Positions 15,762-24,174 of a stretch of DNA of 64,000 nucleotides are shown here, in pieces; position 1 is the stretch's first letter; each line of letters begins with the position of its first letter. Source of the stretch: Anaerolineae bacterium (GTDB taxonomy: Bacteria > Chloroflexota > Anaerolineae > Aggregatilineales > Phototrophicaceae). The stretch covers positions 241,034 to 305,033 of the forward strand of contig JAJDZV010000009.1 in NCBI GenBank assembly GCA_022824465.1, written 5' to 3'. The notes under the pieces were generated by a model. That model was not told the DNA's origin and ran no database searches. It saw only the letters and a program-made list of their open reading frames with translations. Both the position numbers and the translations under genes were made by a program.

Positions 15762-17069
15762 ATGACAGAATCTTCCGACATGACCGGTTGGCTGGCTTCG
15801 GCGCGATTGGTGGTCTTGGGCATCGTAGTTGTCATCGTGGTGCCGGCGCTGGCTTTCATCATCGCGGCAATCGGGCAGAGCGTTTCGGGCGAAACAGAAC
15901 AAACGGCGGCGGTCGCGCTGGAAAGCAGCGGCGCCTGTGTGACCTGCCATCAGCGGACGACGCCCGGCATCGTCGAGCAGTACAGCCGCAGCTCCATGGC
16001 GGCGGCCAATGTCACCTGTCAGAATTGCCACCAGGTCGCGGAAGGCTATCCGGGCTCCAAGGAACATCACGGCAGTCATATTTTGACCGTGCCGACAACC
16101 GCAAAGTGCGCCACCTGCCACGAAGACCAGGCGGCGCAGATGAATCAGAGCCGGCATGGCTTGCCCGCCTACATCGCCATGTGGGGAACGGAGGGCTTGA
16201 CCGACGAGCATCTGGCGCTTTATCAATCCATTGAAGAAGGCGCCTACAATCCAGAGCGCATGCGCAACGCCCTCTTTGAAATCGAAGGTCCGGCGATCAC
16301 GAAGTTCGCCTGCGCCGGTTGCCACGACATTGGCGCGCCGGCCGCCGACGGCTCAATCGGGCAATGCCAGGATTGCCACCTGCGGCATGAGTTCAGTTTG
16401 GAGCAGGCGCGCAAACCAGAGACCTGCAACCACTGCCATATCGGACCCGATCATCCGCAATACGAAATCTACATCGAGTCCTACCATGGCATCGCCTATC
16501 TGACCGGCGGCGATGACTGGCATTGGGAGGCTGAGCCCGGCACGCTGACTGTGAGCGACTTCCCGGCGCCGACTTGCGCAACCTGCCACATCAGCGGCTT
16601 CGGCGGCGCGCCGACGACCCACGATGTCGGCGATCGCTTGACCTGGTATCTCTTCGCGCCACAAAGCACTCGCCGTCCCAATTGGGAAGAAAACATGTCG
16701 CAGATGCAGGCGGTCTGCACCGAATGCCACAGCCGCGCCTTCATTGAAGAATTCTACGCGGACGCCGATGCCCTGGTCGAGGAGATCAATCGGCGCGTGC
16801 AACTGAGCAACGAGACGATCGCGCCGGCTCGTGAAGCGGGCTTGCTGACAGACGAGCCCTTTGACCAGCCGATTGATTTCATCCACTTTGATCTCTGGCA
16901 TCACTGGGGGCGGACGGCGAAATTCGGCGCCTGGATGGGCGGTCCCGATTATGTGCAGTGGCATGGCGCTTACGAGATTCTGCGCGATCAAGCCGAATTG
17001 GAGGCGATCGTCGCCGAGCTGCTGGAAGACGCCGGCTCGGGCGATGCCTCCGAGACGAGCGGGAGCTAG
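15762..17069 (+). CDS. membrane-anchored octaheme c-type cytochrome, hydroxylamine oxidoreductase (HAO)-like
   Basis: The 435-residue protein has an N-terminal membrane helix (about 15-38) and eight CXXCH motifs at residues 59, 86, 116, 184, 202, 222, 272 and 319. Spacing, the DHPQYEIYIES stretch after haem 6 and the C-terminal GGPDYVQWHGAYEIL (394-407) match the octaheme HAO/ONR-type family. Such enzymes oxidise hydroxylamine or hydrazine, or reduce nitrite or hydroxylamine. Tyr397 or Tyr404 may be the haem-crosslinking Tyr of oxidising members, but I cannot align it with certainty. Start ATG 15762 follows TGAGGA. A membrane protein gene begins 2 bases after the stop, indicating a two-gene unit. 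Confidence 0.82.
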   Translation: MTESSDMTGWLASARLVVLGIVVVIVVPALAFIIAAIGQSVSGETEQTAAVALESSGACVTCHQRTTPGIVEQYSRSSMAAANVTCQNCHQVAEGYPGSKEHHGSHILTVPTTAKCATCHEDQAAQMNQSRHGLPAYIAMWGTEGLTDEHLALYQSIEEGAYNPERMRNALFEIEGPAITKFACAGCHDIGAPAADGSIGQCQDCHLRHEFSLEQARKPETCNHCHIGPDHPQYEIYIESYHGIAYLTGGDDWHWEAEPGTLTVSDFPAPTCATCHISGFGGAPTTHDVGDRLTWYLFAPQSTRRPNWEENMSQMQAVCTECHSRAFIEEFYADADALVEEINRRVQLSNETIAPAREAGLLTDEPFDQPIDFIHFDLWHHWGRTAKFGAWMGGPDYVQWHGAYEILRDQAELEAIVAELLEDAGSGDASETSGS

Positions 17070-17071
17070 CT

Positions 17072-17971
17072 ATGTATCTTCTGGCGGAAGCCGCGCCGGG
17101 CTTGCGGCGACTTCGCCCGCCATTGAGCCGCGATCAGTTTTTCCTGCTGCTGGCGGCTTTCAATCAACTCTTCATCGCCGGTGACATTTATCTGGCGCAT
17201 AGCATCAACGGCACGATCAAGCCGAACGAATGGATTCCGATTGTATACGGCGTCCTGGCAGGCATCGCGCTGCTTGCGGCGGGCGCCATAGCGCTGCGCA
17301 ACCGTCCACGGGCGACGCGGCTGGCAAATCTGGTGTTCATCATCGGGATCGCGGTCGGCGTTTTAGGCGCCTGGCTCCATTTGAATCGCACCGTGCTGCT
17401 GGATAGCGGGCTTATTAGCCTGGAGGCGGTCAGCGCCTTAATCTGGGCGCCGCCCGTTATCGGACCGCTCTTCTTCATTTTGATCAGCATCCTGGGCATA
17501 AGCGCCGCCTGGGTGGAAGCGCCAGTCGATAGCGGCCGCCTGCGTTTGTATGGTGTGCGCACGGTGCAGATGCCATACAGCAAGACCCGCGCTTACATGC
17601 TGATCACAGCGATTTTCATCCTGGCGACATTAATCAGCAGCATCCTCGACCATGCTCGGATCCGTTTCGATAACGTCTGGGTCTGGCTGCCGGTGTCGGC
17701 GGCGCTGTTTGGATTCACGACGAGCTTGCTCTTGGGGATCTGGCGGACGCCGAACGCTGGCGACATCGCCGTTCACGCGGTCGCAATGCTGCTGCTGATC
17801 TTGGTCGGCATCCTTGGCTTCTTCTTGCATGGCGAATCGAGTTTGACGGCTTCCGGCGCGATCGTCGCCGAACGTTTTCTGCGCGGGTCGCCGATTCTGG
17901 CGCCGCTGTTATTCTGCAACGTCGGAGTGATGGGATTGCTAGCGCTGCTGGATCCGCGCGAGGCGCAATAA
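17072..17971 (+). CDS. polytopic membrane protein, partner of the octaheme cytochrome
   Basis: The 299-residue protein has about seven or eight predicted membrane helices and few polar loops. It starts 2 bases after the octaheme stop (TAG CT ATG), so the two should be translated together. Conserved-looking features include His residues near membrane ends (AWLHLNRTV, SILDHARIRF, FFLHGESS). I do not recognise a family. A role as quinone-reactive or anchoring subunit for the octaheme protein is suggested by context only. Confidence 0.65.
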   Translation: MYLLAEAAPGLRRLRPPLSRDQFFLLLAAFNQLFIAGDIYLAHSINGTIKPNEWIPIVYGVLAGIALLAAGAIALRNRPRATRLANLVFIIGIAVGVLGAWLHLNRTVLLDSGLISLEAVSALIWAPPVIGPLFFILISILGISAAWVEAPVDSGRLRLYGVRTVQMPYSKTRAYMLITAIFILATLISSILDHARIRFDNVWVWLPVSAALFGFTTSLLLGIWRTPNAGDIAVHAVAMLLLILVGILGFFLHGESSLTASGAIVAERFLRGSPILAPLLFCNVGVMGLLALLDPREAQ

Positions 17972-18051
17972 TTGAATCGCAGCTTGGACGCAGAGGTTGC
18001 GGTCGTAAGCCAACGTCAAGCATTAACCTAGCGGCGGCCGAGAAGCGGATC

Positions 18052-18065
18052 GTGACAGAAATCAC
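18052..18065. promoter_or_regulatory. CRP/FNR-family-like operator upstream of ccmE
   Basis: GTGA-CAGAAA-TCAC is a perfect inverted repeat of the form bound by CRP/FNR-family regulators (GTGA-N6-TCAC). It lies 50 bases before the ccmE ATG. A TATAAG box at 18086-18091 would put the start near 18098 and the operator centre near -40, a class II activator position. The prediction rests on sequence form only. Confidence 0.45.
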
Positions 18066-18115
18066 AATTCCATGATAATCTAAGCTATAAGGTCATAGAC
18101 GCAATTGTAAAGCCC

Positions 18116-18646
18116 ATGGCAGACATCAGTTGGCAAAAGCCAAAACACCAGGAAAAACCGAAGCGGACGGAGCGGCTCAAGTTCCTGACCGCGGGCCTGC
18201 TTATCTTGGCGGCTGTGCTCTATCTGTTGATTTCGGGCACGATGCAGGGCGCGCGCTATTTCATCACAGTGGAAGAACTTTTGCAAGACCATGCCTATCA
18301 TGGCCAGACCCTGCGCATCTCCGGCGCGGTTGATGGCGATACGATCGACTACGACAGCGAGAACGCCGTCATTCAATTTGAGATAGTGAACATCCCAAGC
18401 GCCTATGACGACCTGGCGACCGCCTTGCGCGAGGCGCTGCGTGATGAAAGAGCGTCGCGCTTGAAAGTCACGGTCGAAGACGCCGCCATGCCCGACCTGC
18501 TCCAGCACGAAGCGCAGGCGATACTCACCGGCGCTTTGAGCGCGGACGGCGTATTCCAGGCGACCGAGCTGCTGCTGAAATGCCCGAGCCGCTTTGAAGA
18601 AAGCACCGGTCCCGAAGGCTTGAGCAAAATACCGGAACATCAATAA
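18116..18646 (+). CDS. ccmE: cytochrome c maturation haem chaperone CcmE, Cys-type
   Basis: The 176-residue protein has an N-terminal membrane helix (about 22-42) and an OB-fold domain (FITVEELLQD, LRISGAVDGDTI, AILTGAL). In the usual CcmE a His in an HxxxY motif binds haem covalently. Here the equivalent region reads LLLKCPSRF: Cys156 replaces the His and Phe160 the Tyr. Cys-type CcmE is known from some sulfate reducers and archaea (CxxxY); the Phe is a further change. It carries haem from CcmABC to CcmF. Its stop overlaps the ccmF ATG by one base. Confidence 0.85.
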   Translation: MADISWQKPKHQEKPKRTERLKFLTAGLLILAAVLYLLISGTMQGARYFITVEELLQDHAYHGQTLRISGAVDGDTIDYDSENAVIQFEIVNIPSAYDDLATALREALRDERASRLKVTVEDAAMPDLLQHEAQAILTGALSADGVFQATELLLKCPSRFEESTGPEGLSKIPEHQ

Positions 18647-20706
18647 TGTTGGCTGAGGCCGGGCTGGCGTCATTGACGATCGCCTTCTTGCTGGCGCTAT
18701 ACGCCTCGCTGGCATCGCTGGTTGGCGCGCGCAGCCATTCGTACGCCCTGCAGCGGAGCGGACGCAATGCCGCGCTGCTGACCTTCCCTGCCCTTCTGCT
18801 TTCGACCGGACTGCTCGTCACAGCGCTTCTGACCGAGCAATACCAGATCAGTTACGTTTACGAAGTCACCGATCCGCGGACGCCGGCGCTCTATCGCCTC
18901 ACCGCGCTTTGGGGCTCGCAGCGGGGCTCGCTGCTCTTCTGGTCGCTGCTGATGAGCGTCTTCACCTTCGCTGCCATCTGGCGCAGTTGGCGCAGCGAGC
19001 GGCGTCTCATGCCCTACGCCATCGCCGCCATGATGGCGACCCTGGCATTCTTCCTGGGCTTGTCGCTGTTGATCGAGAATCCATTCGCGCGTTGGTGGCT
19101 GCTGCCCGATGCGCCTCCAGGACAGCAGGAGCTATCCAGCCCGTTGATACCGGCCGGGGCGGTCGCGCCATCACAAGCTGCGCTGCGGGCCGGCGCGCAA
19201 GGCTTGAATCCACTTCTGCGGCATTTCGGCATGATCATCCATCCTCCCATGCTCTATCTGGGCTTCGTCGGCTTCACCATTCCCTTTGCCTTTGCGCTGG
19301 CGGCGTTGGCCAGCGGCGAACTCTCGACCGGCTGGATCAAGGCGACGCGGCGTTGGTCATTAATCGCCTGGATCTTCCTCAGTCTCGGCCTGATATTGGG
19401 CGGGCGCTGGGCTTATGATGTCTTGGGCTGGGGCGGTTATTGGGGCTGGGACCCAGTCGAGAACGCGGCTTTCCTGCCCTGGCTGATGGGCACGGCTTTC
19501 ATTCATAGCGTCATGATTCAGGAAAAACGCGGGATGCTGAAGCTGTGGAATATGCTGCTGGTTATCGCCACTTTCTCGGCGGTGATGTTTGGCACATTCG
19601 CCACGCGCAGCGGCGTCATCGAAAGCGTGCACAGTTTCGCTCGCAGCGAAGTCGGCTTCCCGATGCTGGCATTCTGGGCTGCCGTCACGCTGGTCGCGTT
19701 GACGACGCTTTTCCGGCGCTGGCGGCGAGGGGAATTGACCGACGAGCGCCAGTTCGCCAATCTGCTCAGCCGCGAATCTCTTTTCGTCTTGAACAATGTG
19801 GTCTTCATCGCCTTATTCATCGCGATATTCTGGGGCAGCTTCGGCCTGCCGATCATATCAGAGCTTTTCTTCGGCGTCGAAGTGACCATCGGCGCGGAGA
19901 CCTTCGAGTTCTTCGTCGTGCCGCTCTTCATCGCCATGTACATCCTCATGGGCATAGCCCCGCTTTCCGCCTGGGGGGCGACCTCGCTGCCGCGTTTGGG
20001 CGGGGCGCTGAAGTTGCCGCTGGCATTGACCGGGCTCAGCATCCTGACGCTTTGGTCGAGCGGGACGAGCCTGCTTGTCGCGCTCTTGGGCTACGGCGTC
20101 GTGCTGTTCGCGGGCTTTGTCGCGCTCTACGAAATCTATCGCGGCGCTCTGGCTCGGCGGCGCTCGCTGAACGAGAGCTGGCTGCCGGCGACTCTGGCGC
20201 TTTTCCGGCGCAATCAGCGGCGCTACGGCGGTTACATCGTGCACCTCGGCGTCACTGTCATCGGCATCGGCGTTATCGCCAGCTCGGTCTTCCAGACCGA
20301 AGTTCAGCATACCCTGGCGCGCGGCGAAATGATTGCGGTGCGAGATTATGCCTTGCGCTATGATGACTTCATTCGGGCGCAGGCGGTAGACGGCCGCATG
20401 ATGAATATCGCGCCGGTGACCCTGTTCCGCAATGGCGCTGAGATCGCGCAACTGCGGCCGCGCATCGACGATTACGAACAGATGCCGATGACCATCGCCG
20501 GGGCGCATAGCACCCTGGAGAACGACTTCTACGTGCTGCTGATCGGCGGCGACTACGAACGCGCCACCTTCCGCATCTACATCAATCCGCTGGTCAACCT
20601 GGTCTGGTGGGGCGGGCTCCTGCTGATCCTCGGCACGGCTGTCGCGGTCTATCCCAAGGCGCTGCCGACCGGGCAATGGCGCAAACGCGAGAGGGCGCGC
20701 CAATGA
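18646..20706 (+). CDS. ccmF: cytochrome c haem lyase subunit CcmF
   Basis: The 686-residue protein is very hydrophobic with about 14-15 membrane helices. The WWD-type haem-handling motif reads GWGGYWGWDPVENA (261-274), and His199 in MIIHPPMLY is one of the conserved external His. Length and order match CcmF/NrfE. It ligates haem from CcmE to apocytochrome thiols outside the membrane. The start overlaps the ccmE stop (TAATG) and the stop overlaps the following ccmH ATG (ATGA), so translation is coupled throughout. Confidence 0.92.
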   Translation: MLAEAGLASLTIAFLLALYASLASLVGARSHSYALQRSGRNAALLTFPALLLSTGLLVTALLTEQYQISYVYEVTDPRTPALYRLTALWGSQRGSLLFWSLLMSVFTFAAIWRSWRSERRLMPYAIAAMMATLAFFLGLSLLIENPFARWWLLPDAPPGQQELSSPLIPAGAVAPSQAALRAGAQGLNPLLRHFGMIIHPPMLYLGFVGFTIPFAFALAALASGELSTGWIKATRRWSLIAWIFLSLGLILGGRWAYDVLGWGGYWGWDPVENAAFLPWLMGTAFIHSVMIQEKRGMLKLWNMLLVIATFSAVMFGTFATRSGVIESVHSFARSEVGFPMLAFWAAVTLVALTTLFRRWRRGELTDERQFANLLSRESLFVLNNVVFIALFIAIFWGSFGLPIISELFFGVEVTIGAETFEFFVVPLFIAMYILMGIAPLSAWGATSLPRLGGALKLPLALTGLSILTLWSSGTSLLVALLGYGVVLFAGFVALYEIYRGALARRRSLNESWLPATLALFRRNQRRYGGYIVHLGVTVIGIGVIASSVFQTEVQHTLARGEMIAVRDYALRYDDFIRAQAVDGRMMNIAPVTLFRNGAEIAQLRPRIDDYEQMPMTIAGAHSTLENDFYVLLIGGDYERATFRIYINPLVNLVWWGGLLLILGTAVAVYPKALPTGQWRKRERARQ

Positions 20707-21470
20707 AAGCGACTTTCCGGCGACTCGCAAGGACGCCCAAACAAGGCTTGTCCGATACTCGCGCGTATTCGCGCCAGATCGGGTCTACCCCTCTTAATAC
20801 CCTCGTATCAACGGGCGGAAACCAGCTTCAAAAAAAGCCTTTAGGCCGGGCGGCGCTCCCCTTCTCCGATGACTCGGCGAATCGGTCGGGAGATGGGATA
20901 CGAACAGCGCGCAGAAACACCTGCGCCAGACAATCCCTGCGCATCTCAATCACTAACGAGTCCTATAGCGGTCAGCCACTGGCAGACCCGTTCAAGCTCG
21001 CGCGGCGAGCGATCCTGGTTCTCCTGCTGGCGATTCCTGCCGCTTTCGCCCTGGCGCAGGCCGACCCGGCGACCGACAACGATGTGATTCGCGTGGCCCA
21101 GCGTATGTATTGCCCGGTCTGTGAGAACATCCCGCTGGACGAATGCCAGACGCGCGCTTGCCTGGAGTGGAAAGACGAGATACGCAACCAGCTCGCGGCC
21201 GGCGCCAGCGACCAGGACGTCATCGACAGCTTCGTGGCGCGTTTTGGCGATCATGTCGTGGGCGTGCCGCAAGATCCGCTGCTGCGCGCGCTGACACTGA
21301 TCATGCCGCTGCTGGCCACGGCGCTGGCGATCGCCGTCGGCTTTCATACCTTCCGTATTTTTGGGCGGCGGCAGACGCCTGGCGCTGCCTTGGAGACGGC
21401 ATCAAGCGGCGAAGTCTCCGATGAGGCCTATCGCCAGCGACTGGAAGACGATGTTCGGGCGCGGCTCTAA
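20703..21470 (+). CDS. ccmH: CcmH-like thiol oxidoreductase with long N-terminal presequence
   Basis: From ATG 20703 (overlapping the ccmF stop) the frame gives 255 residues. The real CcmH-like part starts near residue 99: a signal/anchor helix (RAILVLLLAIPAAFALAQ), then MYCPVCENIP with the redox CxxC at 137-140, an additional DECQTRAC, and a C-terminal membrane helix. CcmH reduces apocytochrome c cysteines before haem ligation. Residues 11-98 have no recognised homology and look unlike protein; the first ten residues (MKATFRRLAR) resemble a normal start. No good internal start codon with a ribosome site is apparent, so an in-frame insertion near the start is plausible. Confidence 0.75.
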   Translation: MKATFRRLARTPKQGLSDTRAYSRQIGSTPLNTLVSTGGNQLQKKPLGRAALPFSDDSANRSGDGIRTARRNTCARQSLRISITNESYSGQPLADPFKLARRAILVLLLAIPAAFALAQADPATDNDVIRVAQRMYCPVCENIPLDECQTRACLEWKDEIRNQLAAGASDQDVIDSFVARFGDHVVGVPQDPLLRALTLIMPLLATALAIAVGFHTFRIFGRRQTPGAALETASSGEVSDEAYRQRLEDDVRARL

Positions 21471-21494
21471 GGCGAGCGCCTTCGCGGCGAGAAT

Positions 21495-22067
21495 ATGACA
21501 CGAATCGACAAGTTCGCCTTCACGAATCAAAGCCAACTGGCCCGTGAACCGCGCGGTCTGGCATGTCCGGCTGTCTTGCTGGGCGTGATCGCATTTGCGT
21601 TGCTATTGGGCTGGCAACTTGCGGAGCGCAATCGCGGACGCCCCCTCAGCGGTCCCGCGCCCGATTTTCCCTTGAAGCTCTTTGACGGGGGAGATTTCAA
21701 GCTTTCAGACTATCGCGGGCAGGTGGCGCTAATCAACTTCTGGGCGAGTTGGTGCCCGCCCTGCCGCGACGAAGCGCCCGATTTGCAGGCGCTGCACCTC
21801 GACTATCACGAGCAAGGATTCACGCTTGTGGGTGTGAATATGCTGGAGAGTTCGCGCCGCAAAGCGCTCGACTTCATCGCCGAATTCGGCATCACATATC
21901 CCAATGGCGAGGACCTGGGGCAATACGTGACCAATCTGTATCGGGTGGAGGGTCCGCCGGAAAGTTTCCTCATCGACCGACAGGGCAATGTGCGCCGCTT
22001 CTATATCGGCAGCGTCAATTACGACCAGGTGAGCACCGCCATTGAAGCCTTGCTGGCGGAGGAATGA
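21495..22067 (+). CDS. ccmG: thioredoxin-like CcmG/ResA (DsbE) protein
   Basis: The 190-residue protein has an N-terminal membrane helix (about 24-42) and an exported thioredoxin domain with the active site WCPPC (86-90), preceded by LINFWAS. The VEGPPESFLIDRQG stretch contains the cis-Pro loop characteristic of CcmG/TlpA/ResA. It supplies reductant to CcmH or apocytochrome. Its stop overlaps the next gene (ATGA), confirming the operon. A 24-base gap separates it from ccmH. Confidence 0.88.
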   Translation: MTRIDKFAFTNQSQLAREPRGLACPAVLLGVIAFALLLGWQLAERNRGRPLSGPAPDFPLKLFDGGDFKLSDYRGQVALINFWASWCPPCRDEAPDLQALHLDYHEQGFTLVGVNMLESSRRKALDFIAEFGITYPNGEDLGQYVTNLYRVEGPPESFLIDRQGNVRRFYIGSVNYDQVSTAIEALLAEE

Positions 22068-22450
22068 TGAGCATCGCTGGTCTGCTTTTTTCAATGCTGC
22101 TCGCTATCATCGCCGTCGCGATTGTGGCGCGTCCGCTCATGCTGTCGCGCGGCGGCGCTCAAGGCGATGCGCGCCTGCAGCAACAGCGTGAACAACTGCG
22201 GACCGCCTACGAACGCGTGCTGACCAATATCCGCGATCTGGACGAAGACTGCGCCACCGGCAAGATCAGCGAGGAAGATCGCCGCCCCGAGCGCGAATTC
22301 TGGGCGCGGCGCGGAGTACAATTGCTGCGCGACCTGGACGAAATCGACCGGACCTCCAACGCGCTGGACGCCGACCGCGTCGACCGGGCAATTGAAGCTG
22401 CCGTCGCTGCCCGGCGCGGCGATGACACGACGGCTGGGGAGCGAGGCTGA
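22064..22450 (+). CDS. CcmI-like short membrane protein
   Basis: The 128-residue protein has one N-terminal membrane helix (about 4-23) and a charged helical domain with DLDEDCATGKISEEDRR, the short leucine-zipper-like region found in the first domain of CcmI. The long TPR domain of proteobacterial CcmI is absent. CcmI-type proteins chaperone apocytochrome to the CcmFH ligase. It overlaps ccmG by four bases and the next gene begins 2 bases after its stop. The CcmI assignment rests on context and the domain shape. Confidence 0.65.
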   Translation: MMSIAGLLFSMLLAIIAVAIVARPLMLSRGGAQGDARLQQQREQLRTAYERVLTNIRDLDEDCATGKISEEDRRPEREFWARRGVQLLRDLDEIDRTSNALDADRVDRAIEAAVAARRGDDTTAGERG

Positions 22451-22452
22451 CC

Positions 22453-24174
22453 ATGCGGATTCTGGTAATCGCGCTGCTCGCCATCGCCTTGACCGCCTGC
22501 GCTGGCTTGGGCGGCGAGCCGGAGATAATCGCGACGGTCGCGCCTTCCGTTGCCACCCTTGCCCCGCTGGCGAGCGCCTGGCAACCCAACCTGGAAAAGG
22601 GCGCCGCGATATTCGCCGATCGCTGCGTGGATTGCCACAGCCCGACCGGCGACGGCTTCGGCCAGTTGGTCGTTTCCGGCAGCGTCAGTCGACCGCTTGA
22701 CATGACCGACCATGCGCTGGTCGCGCCAAAGTCGCCGCTGGAATGGTACGAAATCATTACTGACGGGCGCATCGACGCCTTGATGCCGCCTTGGGAAAAC
22801 GCCTTGACCGAGGCAGAGCGTTGGGATGTCGCGCTCTACAGCTACAGCCTTAGCTACAACGACGCCTTGCTGGATGCGGGCGCAGCCATTTGGCGGGAGC
22901 GCTGCGGCGGCTGCGAAATGCCAACTCTGATCGCGCCTGTATACAGCGACTTGGCCTACGGCGAGCAATTGAACCGCGAACGCTTCAACGGCGCGCTTTC
23001 GCCGGACGAAACTGGCGCGGTCGTCGCCTTCTTGCGGACAGCATCACTGAATGTCGCCCCCGCCTCTGACAGCGAAGGCAGGGCCGCTCTCGGCAGCATC
23101 GCTGGACGCGTCGCGCATGGCACGGAAGGCGGCAGCGCCCCGCAAACCGACACAGTGCAATTGCATTACGGCAGCGCCGAGTCTGGTTTCCGCCTGGTCG
23201 AAACGGCGCTGGAACCCGATCTGACCTTCAGTTTCGACCGCATCCCCATCAGCGCCGATCTCAGCTATGTAGTCAGCATCGCATATCAGGGGCGTCTGTA
23301 CAGCCAGCTTTGGCGAGCGGGCAGCGCCGACGAACTGACTATTGAAGTCTTCGATATCACCACCGACGCCAGCGTTCTAAGCATTTCTCATATCGAGCTT
23401 CTCGTCGACGCCGTAAAGCTGGCCGACTTGGGCCAAGGCTTGGTCATCACGCAATTGCTCGCCTTCCAAAACAGTTCAGACCGTATCTTCACCAGCGGGC
23501 GCAGCTTTGATGACGGGCGTGAAGCCGTTTTGCTGATTCAGCTACCCGCCGACGCCCGGCTGATGAGCGGCGACGAAGCCGGACGCTATGTCATCGTCGA
23601 AGACCTGGACAACATTCCCGACTCGGTGATCGATACGCGTCCCGTGCCGCCCGGCGATGCGCATCAAGTGCTGCTGGAGTACTTCCTGCCAACCGACGGC
23701 GCCGCCGCCATCGAGCAGAGCCTGAATTACCGGCTGGACGCCGACGTCAAGCTGACGCTCCGCGACGGTCTCGCTGTCGAAAGCGATTGGCTGCAACTCG
23801 AGCCAAGCGGCGCGGCCGGCGCGCAATTTCGCGTTTATGCCGGGCGGATACAACGCAACCAGAATGCCAGGCTCAGCCTCGACATTAGCGGCGATCCCTT
23901 CGCGACCAGCGGCGACGATCGCTCGGTCGTTACGCGCGAAGACTTGCCGGCTTTGGCTTTTGGCTCCAGCGCGATTATCGCCGCCCTGCTGGCCGCATTC
24001 GGCTTGGCGCGGCGCCGACGCCGACCCGCCGCTAGCGAAATCGATCGGCTGACGACCGACCTGGCGCGCCTGGACGCCGATCACGATCAAGGGCGCATCA
24101 ATCACGATCTCTATCATCACAGACGGCGCGAGCTCAAAACGCGGTTGGCTGAACTCATGGCGGACCAGCCATGA
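22453..24174 (+). CDS. lipoprotein cytochrome c with degenerate second haem motif and C-terminal membrane anchor
   Basis: The 573-residue protein has a lipoprotein signal with lipobox LTAC (Cys16). A cytochrome c domain with CVDCH (58-62) and Met111 in ALMPPW follows. A second cytochrome-like unit carries CGGCE at 151-155, where the haem-ligating His is lost. About 330 beta-rich residues of unknown fold follow, then a membrane helix (about 498-518) and a basic cytoplasmic tail resembling the helical segment of the CcmI-like neighbour (RINHDLYHHRRRELKTRLAEL). It lies inside the ccm cluster and overlaps ccmA by four bases. It may couple haem delivery to redox state; this is inference. Confidence 0.75.
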   Translation: MRILVIALLAIALTACAGLGGEPEIIATVAPSVATLAPLASAWQPNLEKGAAIFADRCVDCHSPTGDGFGQLVVSGSVSRPLDMTDHALVAPKSPLEWYEIITDGRIDALMPPWENALTEAERWDVALYSYSLSYNDALLDAGAAIWRERCGGCEMPTLIAPVYSDLAYGEQLNRERFNGALSPDETGAVVAFLRTASLNVAPASDSEGRAALGSIAGRVAHGTEGGSAPQTDTVQLHYGSAESGFRLVETALEPDLTFSFDRIPISADLSYVVSIAYQGRLYSQLWRAGSADELTIEVFDITTDASVLSISHIELLVDAVKLADLGQGLVITQLLAFQNSSDRIFTSGRSFDDGREAVLLIQLPADARLMSGDEAGRYVIVEDLDNIPDSVIDTRPVPPGDAHQVLLEYFLPTDGAAAIEQSLNYRLDADVKLTLRDGLAVESDWLQLEPSGAAGAQFRVYAGRIQRNQNARLSLDISGDPFATSGDDRSVVTREDLPALAFGSSAIIAALLAAFGLARRRRRPAASEIDRLTTDLARLDADHDQGRINHDLYHHRRRELKTRLAELMADQP

